Below, in pieces: positions 55,886-64,000 of a DNA stretch of 64,000 nucleotides (position 1 is the first letter of the stretch; every line of letters begins with the position of its first letter). A program made the position numbers and the translations under genes. Source of the DNA: Oscillospiraceae bacterium (GTDB lineage Bacteria; Bacillota; Clostridia; Oscillospirales; CAG-272); assembly GCA_022009675.1 (NCBI GenBank), contig CP091718.1, positions 1,698,501 through 1,762,500 of the forward strand. Reading direction: 5' to 3'. The notes beneath the pieces were generated by a model that was given only the letters and a program-made list of their open reading frames with translations, was not told where the DNA came from and did no database searches.

Positions 55886-56875
55886 TTACCGTTTCCGCCG
55901 GAGCGCAAGCGCGCACCAGCCGTTGTCCGGCAGGCGGGTCTCGACAGAGTAGCCGTTCGCGTCGGCGGATGCTATGACGTCGGCACAGCGCTCCTCCACG
56001 ATCCCGGACAGGAGCAACACGCCGTCCGGTGCGAGGTAAGCCCCGACATCCGGCATCATGCGGATCAGAATATCCGCCACGATATTGGCAGTGATGAGAT
56101 CGTACCGCCCGTCGTGCAGATCGACCTGCCGGAGCAGATCGGAACGGTCGCAGGTGATGTTGGTCAGCCCGCTTTCCCGGATGTTTTCCCGTGCCACGCG
56201 CACGGCGGTCGGGTCGATGTCATAGGCACGGCATACGCCGGCACCCAGTCTGGATGCGCAGATGGCGAGAATGCCTGTGCCCGTCCCGACGTCCAGCATC
56301 CGGCACCCGGGCTGTGTGTAGTCCTCAAGCAGGCGGATCATCAGACGGGTTGTCTCATGCGTCCCGGTTCCGAATGCCATGCCGGGATCCATCCGGACGA
56401 CCAGCTCGTTGCCTGTCGGTGTATAGGTCTCCCATGCGGGGCAGATAACAATGCGGTTTCCGATTTTCAGGGGCTTGTAGTACTGCTTCCAGTTGTTCGC
56501 CCAGTCCTCCTCGTTGACGCCGACCAGCTCAAGATTTCCGTTCAGCCCATCCGCCGCCATGCGGTCGCGCAGGAATGCCACATCGTCCGCGTAACTCCGG
56601 TCAGAGGGCACATACACCGAAACGGATGCCACGGTGCGGTCGGCGTTCAGAATCTTCTCATCAATCAGGTCGCCGTAGCAGGTGCGCAGATTTGTTTCAA
56701 TGTCCGAGTAGTCCTCGATCATCAGGTTATTGCTGATCATGCTCATCAGCGCGGTCAGCGTGTCCAACTGCTCCAGCGGCACGGTGACGCGGATCTGCGT
56801 CCACGCCTTGACATCGCCGTAATCCTCGCACACGTAGTCCGGGTCGCGCTCCGGCATATTCTGTTCGCTCATCAT
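55886..56875 (-). CDS. prmA: Ribosomal protein L11 methyltransferase
   Basis: 329 residues from the ATG-ATG pair at 56875, with AAAGGAAAT just upstream. It trimethylates ribosomal protein L11. The N-terminal domain (AWTQIRVTVPLEQLDTLTALM) is followed by the SAM-dependent fold: PGMAFGTGTHETTRL, MLDVGTGTGILAICASRLG, DIDPTAVRVARENI and TANIVADIL (NxxxD/N motif). Intact. Last gene of the heat-shock operon, its usual place in Firmicutes; the open frame that continues upstream belongs to dnaJ. Confidence 0.95.
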   Translation of the reverse strand: MMSEQNMPERDPDYVCEDYGDVKAWTQIRVTVPLEQLDTLTALMSMISNNLMIEDYSDIETNLRTCYGDLIDEKILNADRTVASVSVYVPSDRSYADDVAFLRDRMAADGLNGNLELVGVNEEDWANNWKQYYKPLKIGNRIVICPAWETYTPTGNELVVRMDPGMAFGTGTHETTRLMIRLLEDYTQPGCRMLDVGTGTGILAICASRLGAGVCRAYDIDPTAVRVARENIRESGLTNITCDRSDLLRQVDLHDGRYDLITANIVADILIRMMPDVGAYLAPDGVLLLSGIVEERCADVIASADANGYSVETRLPDNGWCALALRRKR

Positions 56876-56972
56876 ATTTCCTTTCTCGGTCGGCTTTCCC
56901 CTGCACGTGCAAGCCCGACGGCGCGGGAACGCAGGCACTCTGCCGTTTTCCTGTTGACTCCGGATCTGCGGA

Positions 56973-58106
56973 TCACTTCTTGAAGAAGTTGCGGAAGCGG
57001 GACTTCTTGCTGTAATTTTCTCGCCGCAGGCATCGGCAAAGGCGCGCATCGCCTGCTTTTGCTTTTCGTTCAGTCCGCGCGGCACCTCCACGTTGACCGT
57101 AAAGGTCAGGTCGCCGCGCCGTCCGGGATTACTGACATACGGAACCCCCTTGCCCCGCAGGGTGAAGGATGTGCCGGACTGCGTTCCCTCGCCTATGGTG
57201 TACTTTTTCGCTGCCGTCCAGCGTCGGGACGTCGATCTCGGCGCCGAGTGTCGCCTCGGCAATCGTCAGCGGGCCATCGCAGTACAGATTCACGCCGTAC
57301 CGGCGGAAGATGCTGTGCGAGCGTACGGTCACAAAGATGACCAGATCGCCCGCGGGACCGCCGTTCTTGCCTTCACAGCCCTGTCCGCGCAGAGCGATGC
57401 GCTCCCCGTCGTCAATGCCGGCAGGAATCGTGACAGTCAGACTGCGGTTTTCGCGTTCCAGCCCGGTGCCCCGGCACTTGGAGCAGGGCGTTTTGATGTA
57501 CCGACCGGTACCGCGGCACTTTTCGCAGGTAGTCTTGGACTGGAAGGACATTCCGCCCATCCGCTGAACCACGACGCGCTGACCGGATCCGTGGCAGTCC
57601 GGGCAGGTCTCGGCGGCAGTGCCGGCTTCCGCGCCGGAACCGCCGCAGGCGGGACATTTATGCAGGCGCGCGTAGTTGACTTCCTTCTTGCAGCCGGCAA
57701 CTGCTTCCTCAAAGCTCAGCGTCAGACGCACCTGCACATCCTCGCCGCGCTGGGGACCCGTGCGCCGCGACGTAGTGCCGCCGCCGAAAGCACCGCCGAA
57801 AATGCTCCCGAAAATATCACCAAGATCCCCGAAATCGGTAAAGCCGCCGCTGTATCCGCCGCCGGCGCCCGCCGTCGGATCAAACGCTGCCTTGCCGAAC
57901 TGATCGTACTTTGCCTTCTTGTCCGGGTCGGACAGCACGGAGTACGCCTCGTTGACCTCCTTGAAGTGCTTCTCGGCATCCGTGTCGCCGGGGTGCAGAT
58001 CGGGGTGATACTTTTTGGCGAGCTTGCGGTAGGCGCTCTTGATCGCCTCCGCATCGGCGTTCCGGTCTATGCCGAGTATTTCATAGTAATCTCTGTCTTC
58101 TGCCAT
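56973..58106 (-). CDS. dnaJ: Chaperone DnaJ (two frameshifts)
   Basis: About 378 residues. J domain with DYYEILGIDRNADAEAIKSAYRKLAKKYHPD (HPD motif), Gly-rich region, four CxxCxGxG zinc repeats (CPACGGSG, CPDCHGSG, CEKCRGTG, CSKCRGTG) and the C-terminal substrate-binding beta domain. An A5 run near 57208 should be A4; an A-run near 57018 should be one longer, giving the end FRNFFKK and TGA at 56973-56975. Partner of DnaK; 306 nt downstream of dnaK. Confidence 0.95.
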
Positions 58107-58412
58107 ATGATTTATACCGTAGCTTCCGCGCCGCGATCCGCGCCCTGCGGGCGCTGCGACTCATTCGGCGGGGCTTTCTCTTTCTCGTTCAGATTCACCG
58201 TGCGGGGAAGGGGAATACGCAGGATTCCCGAAGGTTCCCATAATGGGGACGGGGCTGCCTGCCCCTGCAGGCCCCTATACCGCGCAATCCCGGCGGGGGC
58301 GTTTTCAGCCTCCGTCGGGTAATTGCTGGTCACGTATTTCTGAGGAACCGCTGACCTGTCCGGAGGCACATTGCCTGTGCCGCCGCCCGGGATCGCTCTT
58401 GCTCAGCGTCCC
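58107..58412. other. 306-nt gap between dnaK and dnaJ
   Basis: No convincing gene, promoter or terminator seen. The sequence is GC-rich with several short complementary blocks but no clean hairpin plus T-run. Unusually long for this operon. Confidence 0.5.
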
Positions 58413-60269
58413 TTAGTTGGCGTTCCCTTTGTTGTTGTCCCTCGAAGTTGGCATCGTAGTAGGTGCCTCCCTCGCCGTTTGCGCCGCCCTCATAGCTGCC
58501 GCCGGCGTTGCCGTTCTGGGCATCGCCCTGCGGTGCGGACTGCTGGTAGACCTTCTCGGAGAGCTTGTCAGAACTCCCTTCTCAAGCGCCTCGGTGTCTG
58601 CCTTGATGGCATCGGTGTCGCCGCCGTTGACAGTCGTGCGCAGCTTCTCAATCGCCGTCTTGACGGCGCTCTTGTCGTCCTCGGTCAGCTTGTCGCCCAG
58701 GTCGTTCAGCGTCTTCTCGCTCTGATTGATCAGCGATTCGGCGCGGTTCTTTGTCTCGACTGCCTCCTTCGCCTTCTTGTCCTGCTCGGCGAACTTCTCG
58801 GCGTCCTTGACTGCCTTGTCGATGTCCTCCTTGCTCATGTTGGTGGAGGAGGTGATGGTGATGTGCTGTTCCTTGCCGGTGCCCTTATCGGTAGCCGTTA
58901 CGTTGACAATGCCGTTGGCATCGATATCAAACGTGACCTCAATCTGCGGCACGCCGCGGGGAGCGGGCATAATACCGTCGAGATTGAAGCGACCCAGCGT
59001 CGTATTGTACTGCGCCATCTCGCGCTCGCCCTGCAGGACGTGAATTTCCACGCTGGTCTGCCCGTCTGCGGCAGTGGAGAACACCTGGCTCTTCTTGACC
59101 GGGATGGTCGTGTTACGGTCGATGATGCGGGTAAACACGCCGCCCATGGTTTCAATACCCAGCGACAGGGGCGTAACGTCCAGGAGCAGCAGATCCTTGA
59201 CTTCGCCTGCCAGCACGCCGCCCTGAATGGCAGCACCGATTGCCACGCACTCGTCCGGGTTGATGCCCTTGAAAGGCTCCTTGCCGAGGAACTTCTTGAC
59301 AGCCTCCTGCACGGCAGGGATACGCGTGGAGCCGCCGACCAGCAGAACCTTGTCTACCTGATTGACGTTGAGTCCGGAATCCTTGAGCACCTGACGCGTC
59401 GGGCCCATCGTGGCTTCCACAAGGTCAGCCGTGAGACGGTCGAACTCGGCACGGGTCAGCGTAGCCTCAAAGTGCAGCGGGCCGTTGGCGGTCGCCGTGA
59501 TGAAGGGCAGGTTGATGTCGGTCTGGTTCATGCCGGACAGCTCAATCTTTGCCTTCTCTGCGGCATCTTTCAGTCTCTGCAGCACCATCTTGTCGTTCCG
59601 CAGGTCGATGCCGTTTTCCTTCTGGAACTTATCCGCCATCCAGTTGATGATGCGCTGGTCGAAGTCGTCGCCGCCCAGATGGTTGTTACCGGCGGTCGCC
59701 AGCACCTCGAAGACACCGTCCGAGATCTCCAGCAACGATACATCGAAGGTACCGCCGCCGAGGTCAAAGACCATGATCTTCTGATTCTCTTCCTTGTCCA
59801 TACCGTATGCCAGTGCGGCGGCGGTAGGCTCGTTGATGATACGCAGAACCTCCAGACCGGCGATCTTACCGGCGTCCTTGGTCGCCTGACGCTGTGCGTC
59901 GGTGAAGTAAGCCGGCACCGTGATGACAGCCTGCGTCACGGGCGTACCGAGATACGCCTCGGCACCCGCCTTCATCTTCTGCAGAATCATAGCGGAAATC
60001 TCCTGCGGCGTGTAGCTCTTGCCGTCAACGGTTACCTTGTAGTCGCTGCCCATCTTACGCTTGATGGAGCTGATCGTGCGGTCAGGGTTGGTGATCGCCT
60101 GCCGCTTTGCGATCTGACCGACCATACGCTCGCCGGTCTTGGAGAAAGCCACTACGGACGGGGTCGTCCGTGCGCCTTCGGGATTGGGGATCACGACAGG
60201 CTCGGAGCCCTCGTAAATCGCCACACAGGAATTCGTAGTACCCAGATCAATACCAATGATTTTAGCCAT
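58413..60269 (-). CDS. dnaK: Chaperone DnaK (3' frameshift)
   Basis: About 618 residues. Hsp70: MAKIIGIDLGTTNSCVA, VITVPAYFTDAQRQATKDAGKIAGL, VFDLGGGTFDVSLLE, LLVGGSTRIPAVQ and the substrate domain start LLLDVTPLSLGIETMGG are unmistakable. Near 58570 the frame shifts; the alternate frame reads KLSEKVYQQSAPQGDAQNGN and a Gly/Tyr-rich tail, and a second shift near 58430 returns to NNKGNAN and TAA at 58413. ATG at 60269 has GGGAGG upstream. Confidence 0.97.
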   Translation of the reverse strand: MAKIIGIDLGTTNSCVAIYEGSEPVVIPNPEGARTTPSVVAFSKTGERMVGQIAKRQAITNPDRTISSIKRKMGSDYKVTVDGKSYTPQEISAMILQKMKAGAEAYLGTPVTQAVITVPAYFTDAQRQATKDAGKIAGLEVLRIINEPTAAALAYGMDKEENQKIMVFDLGGGTFDVSLLEISDGVFEVLATAGNNHLGGDDFDQRIINWMADKFQKENGIDLRNDKMVLQRLKDAAEKAKIELSGMNQTDINLPFITATANGPLHFEATLTRAEFDRLTADLVEATMGPTRQVLKDSGLNVNQVDKVLLVGGSTRIPAVQEAVKKFLGKEPFKGINPDECVAIGAAIQGGVLAGEVKDLLLLDVTPLSLGIETMGGVFTRIIDRNTTIPVKKSQVFSTAADGQTSVEIHVLQGEREMAQYNTTLGRFNLDGIMPAPRGVPQIEVTFDIDANGIVNVTATDKGTGKEQHITITSSTNMSKEDIDKAVKDAEKFAEQDKKAKEAVETKNRAESLINQSEKTLNDLGDKLTEDDKSAVKTAIEKLRTTVNGGDTDAIKADTEALEKGVLTSSPRRSTSSPHRRAMPRTATPAAAMRAAQTAREAPTTMPTSRDNNKGNAN

Positions 60270-60343
60270 AACATTCATCCTCCCAACAGATGTGAAGTAT
60301 CAATAATTTGTGTGATAAGATTTGATTTTTCGGTTCGCGTGGC

Positions 60344-61052
60344 TCAGTTTGCCACCCGCACCATGGCGAAACGGATTACCTTATCGCCTCTCCGGTAGCC
60401 CTTCTGGAACACATCGACAATCTCGCCCTCTCCCCTTGTGTCGTCTTCAACGTGCATGACGGCATTGTGGAGATTGGGGTCGAATTTCACGGTTTCCACC
60501 TCGGTGACGTCCAGCTTGCGCAGGGCATCTGCCGCCGCCTTGAGCGTCATCCGGACGCCTTTGGCGACCGGGTCATCCTGCTTTTCCGGGGGTATATCCG
60601 CCACGGCACGCTCCAGCGTGTCCACGATGGGCAACAGCTCCCGGACAGCGTCCGCGCAGGCGTCGGTGTAAATGCCTTCCTTTTCCTTTGCGGTGCGGCG
60701 CCGGAAATTGTCGTACTCTGCCAGCATCCGCAGGTATTTTGTCCCGCTCGGTTGCGAGTTCCTGCTTTGCCTGCTCCAGTTTCTTGTTTGCCTCTGCCAG
60801 TTCCGCCTCGGCACGCTTGAGGCGCCGCCGCTCGGAACCGCGCAGCTTACCGTTTTCATCGGCGTCATCAGCTGTGCCTGCCTGCGCATCGCAGGCGGTG
60901 TCTGCCTCCGCGGCGCCTTCCGCCGTGGCGTCTTCCGCCGTGGCGTTTTCCGCCATGGTATCCGCCATGCGGGCGGTATCGGCGTCCGGAACAGCCTGCT
61001 CGGTCTGATCCTGCGCCTTATCCGTACACGTAGAATTCATTTCGTCTGCCAT
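60344..61052 (-). CDS. grpE: Nucleotide exchange factor GrpE (one frameshift)
   Basis: About 236 residues. An acidic Ala/Glu-rich N-terminal extension (about 1-70) precedes the long dimer helix (RRLKRAEAELAEANKKLEQAKQ) and the beta-wing domain with RMLAEYDNFRRRTAKEKE, LPIVDTLERAV, FDPNLHNAVMHVED and KGYRRGDKVIRFAMVRVAN. The frame breaks near 60735, where one base restores ATERDKYLRMLAEYDN. Releases ADP from DnaK. Confidence 0.95.
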
Positions 61053-61105
61053 TCTGCTCAGTCCTCCTTATTTCCTGCGCCGACCTGCTGTGGTCGGTGC
61101 CACTG

Positions 61106-62215
61106 CTATGTCTGTTTTTCGTTACCGTCCGGCAAATCCCCGGTGGCGCCCGGAAGCTGTTTTTCGCCGCCCAGCAGGCTGGATATGTTGTCCGATATTC
61201 CCTGCAGGGTTGCCAACACGCGGGCGTAATCCATCCGCGCGGGACCCAGCACGCCGACCGTGCCGAGGTTCTTCCCGTCCTTGACGATGGGAATGTATAC
61301 CAGCGCGGAATTATCCATCACGCGCACGGTGCTCTCCGAACCGATGACCACGTTAACGCCCCGATCCTGCGGGTCGGAGACCATGTTGACGATCTCCTCC
61401 GGCTTCTCGATGACGCCCAGCACTTCCTTCATCTTATCCGGATTGCTGAACTCGGGATATTGGAGCAGGCGGTCAACGCCGCTGACCCGGAACCGGGTTT
61501 CGTCCATCTCCCCCATGACCTCGTACATGGCTTTGACGGCGGGGGAGACCAGCTCCGCCCAACTGCCCATGGCTTCCTCCAACTCCATCATGACCGGCAA
61601 AGTGATCTGACTGGCAGTCAGCCCTTGCAGGTGCTCGTTCAGTGCCGTCGCAAGCTGATCCGTGACTGCCTGCGACAGCGGACGGTTGCCGTCCGTGCGC
61701 AAAGTGCGCGTTTTTCACCTGCCCGCCCGATGCGACCATCACGAGAACGAAGGTCCTTTCATCCAGGAACACTACGTCGAACCGACGCACATTCACGGAT
61801 GAGGTGCCGGGCTTTACGGCAAAACCGGTATAATTTGTCAGGTTGGATGCCACGCGCGATGCGGTCAGCAGAATCTGATCCAGCTCTGCCATTTTGGACT
61901 GCAGCAACTGGTTGATCTGTCCGATCTCGCGTGCCGTCATGGCGTAATGCTCGATCAGGAGTCCACGTAGAAGCGGTACCCGCGTTCGCTGGGCACGCGT
62001 CCGGCAGACGCATGGGGCTGTTCCAGGTAGCCCATAGCCTCCAACTCCGCCATCTCGTTGCGGATGGTAGCAGAGGAGCAGGCAATCTGCTTGCTTTCCA
62101 CCAGATACTTGGAGCCGACCGGCTCGCCGCCCGCAATGTGGGCATCAATGATCGCCTTCAGGATGAGCTTTTTGCGTTCGCTCAGCTCTTCGGGCGTTCT
62201 GTCTGCCTCCGACAT
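61106..62215 (-). CDS. hrcA: Heat-inducible transcription repressor HrcA (two frameshifts)
   Basis: About 370 residues in three frames. Winged-helix N-terminus (LILKAIIDAHIAGGEPVGSKYLVE, SSATIRNEMAELEAMGYLEQPHASAGRVPSERGYRFYVD), then GAF-like and C-terminal domains (ASRVASNLTNYTGFAVKPG, VNVVIGSESTVRVMDNSALVYIP, GPARMDYARVLATL). Breaks near 61955 and 61705 are rejoined by one base each. It represses the operon through the CIRCE element upstream and needs GroEL for activity in known cases. Confidence 0.95.
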
Positions 62216-62266
62216 CGACTCACCTCCGCTTCGTCTGCCGCCTGTCGGCGGTAGCTTGTATCAGGT

Positions 62267-62293
62267 TTAGCACTCGATGCGCTCAAGTGCTAA
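62267..62293 (-). promoter_or_regulatory. CIRCE operator
   Basis: TTAGCACTC (62267-62275), 9-nt spacer, AAGTGCTAA (62285-62293). The consensus second arm is GAGTGCTAA, so one arm base differs. It lies just downstream of the -10 and 52 nt before hrcA. Confidence 0.92.
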
Positions 62294-62304
62294 CCGATGC
62301 CTAT

Positions 62305-62333
62305 ACTGTACCACTTTCGGGGCGGTTTGTCAA
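62305..62333 (-). promoter_or_regulatory. SigA promoter of the hrcA operon
   Basis: TTGACA (62328-62333), 17-nt spacer, TACAGT (62305-62310), extended -10 TGG. Confidence 0.82.
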
Positions 62334-62726
62334 GCCCTTTTGCAAAAAAACAGCCGTTTTAATTGTTAATATTTTATGAACAAGCGGACGCTGCGTAAAA
62401 AATCCGGCAATCGGGGGGTCTGGTGTGCTAATCGGGCTGGACGGCTGATCCGCACCGCAACTCCGGCGGCTCAGCCATCCGCATCGGCGCATATACTGAT
62501 TGTGGACGTGTGCGCCGGAACTGTATACGTTGCCGGGGCAGGCGTCCGGACAAAAATAATTTCCGGTTCCGCTGTTTAGACCCCGGTCTTTTGCGGGTAC
62601 ACTATCGGTGTCCGGAACCGGTGCTGTCCGCGCCGGATCTGACTTCGGGGTGCCCGTGAAGCTCCGGCGTGCGGGGAGCTACGGAAGCGCCCGCCATACC
62701 CGCGTAAAACGATGGAGGAGTACGTC
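62334..62726. other. Stretch without a recognisable gene upstream of mazF
   Basis: A plus-strand frame at 62376-62579 has no ribosome site and reads as low-complexity Arg/Ala sequence; I do not accept it. No MazE-type antitoxin frame is visible. GGAGG at 62715 belongs to mazF. I see no clear promoter. Confidence 0.5.
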
Positions 62727-63314
62727 ATGTCCATGTCAACTGCATCCTACGATTCCGAACATCACGACGGCGCGCCCGATTACGGCGCCTGCCGCCGTCC
62801 GACGCCCCCCGGTGCGCCGGGGCGATATATTCTACGCCGATCTCAGCCCGGTCGTCGGCTCCGAGCAGGGAGGTCTGCGCCCGGTCCTCATCGTTCAGAA
62901 CGACATGGGTAACCGCTACAGCCCAACCGTCATCGCCGCCGCGATTACTTCCCGGATGGGCAAGACCCGCCTGCCCACGCACATTGATATTTATGCCGAC
63001 CGTGTCGGGCTTGCCAGGACTCGGTCATCCTGCTGGAACAGATCCGTACATTGGATAAACGCCGTCTGCGGGAGAAGATGGGGCATCTGGACGAGACGGT
63101 CATGGCGCAGGTGGACGACGCCATTGCCGTCAGCTTCGGTCTGCATGAGGGCAGCCGGGACACCGGCAGCCGGGACACCGGCAGCCGGGATGTCGGTGCG
63201 CGGCACGGGGATATTCCGGGCGCGACGCGCCCGAATACGGCAGCCGCCGTGCGGCACCCGGACGAAGATCGGACGGTAGCGCCGCCGTCCGGCGGAACCC
63301 GCGCGGAGGGGTGA
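62727..63314 (+). CDS. MazF/EndoA-type mRNA interferase with C-terminal extension (two frameshifts)
   Basis: About 196 residues. The core has RRGDIFYADLSPVVGSEQGGLRPVLIVQNDMGNRYSPTVI, AAITSRMGKTRLPTHIDI and DSVILLEQIRTLDKRRL, which is the MazF/PemK fold of sequence-specific endoribonucleases. Breaks near 62815 (G/C-run) and 63015 (one base) are repaired by single changes. About 28 residues precede the usual start and about 60 follow the usual end, including three GSRDT-like repeats. Clostridial relatives are ~115-120 residues. No antitoxin lies next to it here; housekeeping EndoA partners are also often weakly conserved, so an unseen partner is possible. Confidence 0.85.
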
Positions 63315-63430
63315 TTGCGGGAGCGGCAAGCCTGCGCCGGAAGCCTGCGTGATTCATCGCAAGGCAGCGGACACGAGCAGGGGGCGACGGGAAAGGGAAA
63401 ATAGATAACAGAGATAAGAGCCGACAAAAA

Positions 63431-63465
63431 GCCCGGGGCACCTTCCGTGAGGAGGGTGCCCCGGC
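63431..63465 (-). terminator. Terminator of trpS
   Basis: GCCCGGGGCACC (63431-63442) pairs with GGTGCCCCGGC (63455-63465); T5 follows on the minus strand, 25 nt beyond the trpS stop. Confidence 0.88.
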
Positions 63466-63489
63466 TGAGAGCATCTGTTTCGGCTTGAT

Positions 63490-64000
63490 TCAGTGCAACT
63501 GGACAAATCCCAGCTTTTTCTGCACTTTTTGACAGCGTGCGGCGGGCGACGTAGGAAGCCTCGGCGGCGCCCTTTTTCATTTGCGCCTCCAGCATTACCT
63601 TGTCGGCACTGTCGGTCTTGAGAGCGCTCCTGTACCGGGGCGAGCACGTCGGCGCAGGTTTCGCCGACAGCGGTTTTGAAATCACCGTAGCCGCGCCCGT
63701 CGAACTCGCGCTCGATCTCTGCCATATCTTTTCCGGTCAGTGCGGCATAGATGGTCATCAGGTTGTTGATGCCGTCCTTGCCCTCGGCGTAGCGCACGAC
63801 GGCGTCCGAATCCGTGACGGCACGGCGGAACTTGCGGATGATGGTGTCGCGGTCATCCAGAATACGCACGACGGCGTTCTCGTTCTCGTCCGACTTGGAC
63901 ATTTTCTTTGTCGGCTCCGCCAGCGACATGATCTTCATGCCGTGCCGGGCGATGACCGGTTCCGGAACAGTAAAGGTGTCGGGATAGATCTGGTTGAAGC
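63490..64000 (-). CDS. trpS: Tryptophan-tRNA ligase, 3' part (runs off the right edge; two frameshifts)
   Basis: About 170 C-terminal residues. The class I signature KKMSKSD is in place after VIARHGMKIMSLAEPT, followed by the helical anticodon part (ILDDRDTIIRKFRRAVTDSD, GINNLMTIYAALTGK, FKTAVGETCADVLAPVQERYRSAL). Breaks near 63637 and in an A5 run near 63527; one A fewer in the latter gives the end KKLGFVQLH and TGA at 63490-63492. The KMSKS with this flanking pattern supports TrpS over TyrS. The N-terminal half lies outside the window. Confidence 0.9.

Noticed and set aside
58371..60398. Plus-strand frame of about 675 codons opposite dnaK
   Set aside because: Mirror of the dnaK codon pattern; the sense strand is unmistakably dnaK.
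62376..62579. Small plus-strand gene or antitoxin before mazF
   Set aside because: No ribosome site, composition like non-coding sequence, no MazE-like DNA-binding pattern.

Overview
The window is a 64 kb piece of a Gram-positive, anaerobic, high-GC Clostridia-type genome (Bacillota; an Oscillospirales or Christensenellales-like lineage is my inference). Pointers are the hrcA-grpE-dnaK-dnaJ-prmA operon with a CIRCE operator, a large SRP RNA with an Alu-type domain upstream of dnaX-ybaB-recR, a perR-ahpC-reductase-desulfoferrodoxin operon, a CD1871A-type CXXC peptide next to a polyferredoxin, and SigA promoters that nearly all carry an extended -10 (TGN before TATAAT).

Layout. 1-4.9 kb: minus-strand NAD-salvage cluster (pncB, pyrophosphatase, a secreted glycosidase, pncA). 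5-12 kb: large secreted GH99/71-like protein, M18 aminopeptidase, phosphoesterase, 23S rRNA methyltransferase. 12-13.5 kb: AT-rich toxin/immunity island (SUKH, HNH nuclease, a broken third reading frame). 13.7-16.2 kb: tRNA-Glu and an ABC-class ATPase preceded by a leader with a 23-codon peptide, a branched RNA fold and a terminator. 16.3-24.4 kb: two lipoproteins flanking a P-type Ca ATPase, an unknown protein and an aminotransferase. 24.5-29.4 kb: murQ, Nudix hydrolase, tcdA, lipid kinase and gdhA. 29.4-33.8 kb: two-component system divergent from a CXXC peptide, polyferredoxin and TlpA-like lipoprotein, with two copies of a ~105-nt structured repeat. 34-39.3 kb: alanyl-tRNA editing protein and a second GH99/71-like protein. 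39.4-42.8 kb: oxidative-stress operon. 42.8-49.7 kb: zinc-ribbon membrane protein, GH127-like protein, recR-ybaB-dnaX with SRP RNA, rpsR-ssb-rpsF. 49.8-54.2 kb: repeat-rich surface protein, MATE transporter, decayed IS630-type element. 54.2-64 kb: asnS, heat-shock operon, mazF-like toxin and the 3' part of trpS.

Two cross-cutting observations. First, four secreted proteins (748-2943, 5078-8234, 35267-39196, 49925-51611) end in the same tripartite tail: Thr/Glu/Pro/Ser-rich linker, a (G/T)GC-x-S motif, a hydrophobic segment, and a cluster of Lys/Arg. This looks like a cysteine-containing sorting signal comparable in layout to MYXO-CTERM or Synerg-CTERM. Second, a large share of ordinary housekeeping genes (dnaX, dnaJ, dnaK, grpE, hrcA, asnS, ahpC, ssb, pncB, trpS) are broken by single-base indels, mostly in homopolymers. 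That pattern indicates uncorrected sequencing error rather than gene decay, so coordinates below give the whole reconstructed gene and state the breaks.

How the genes fit together: the window mixes core translation/replication functions with carbohydrate-active surface proteins and redox/oxidative-stress protection suited to an anaerobe that degrades extracellular glycans. The NAD-salvage, PerR and TlpA/ferredoxin clusters are each locally self-consistent pathways.
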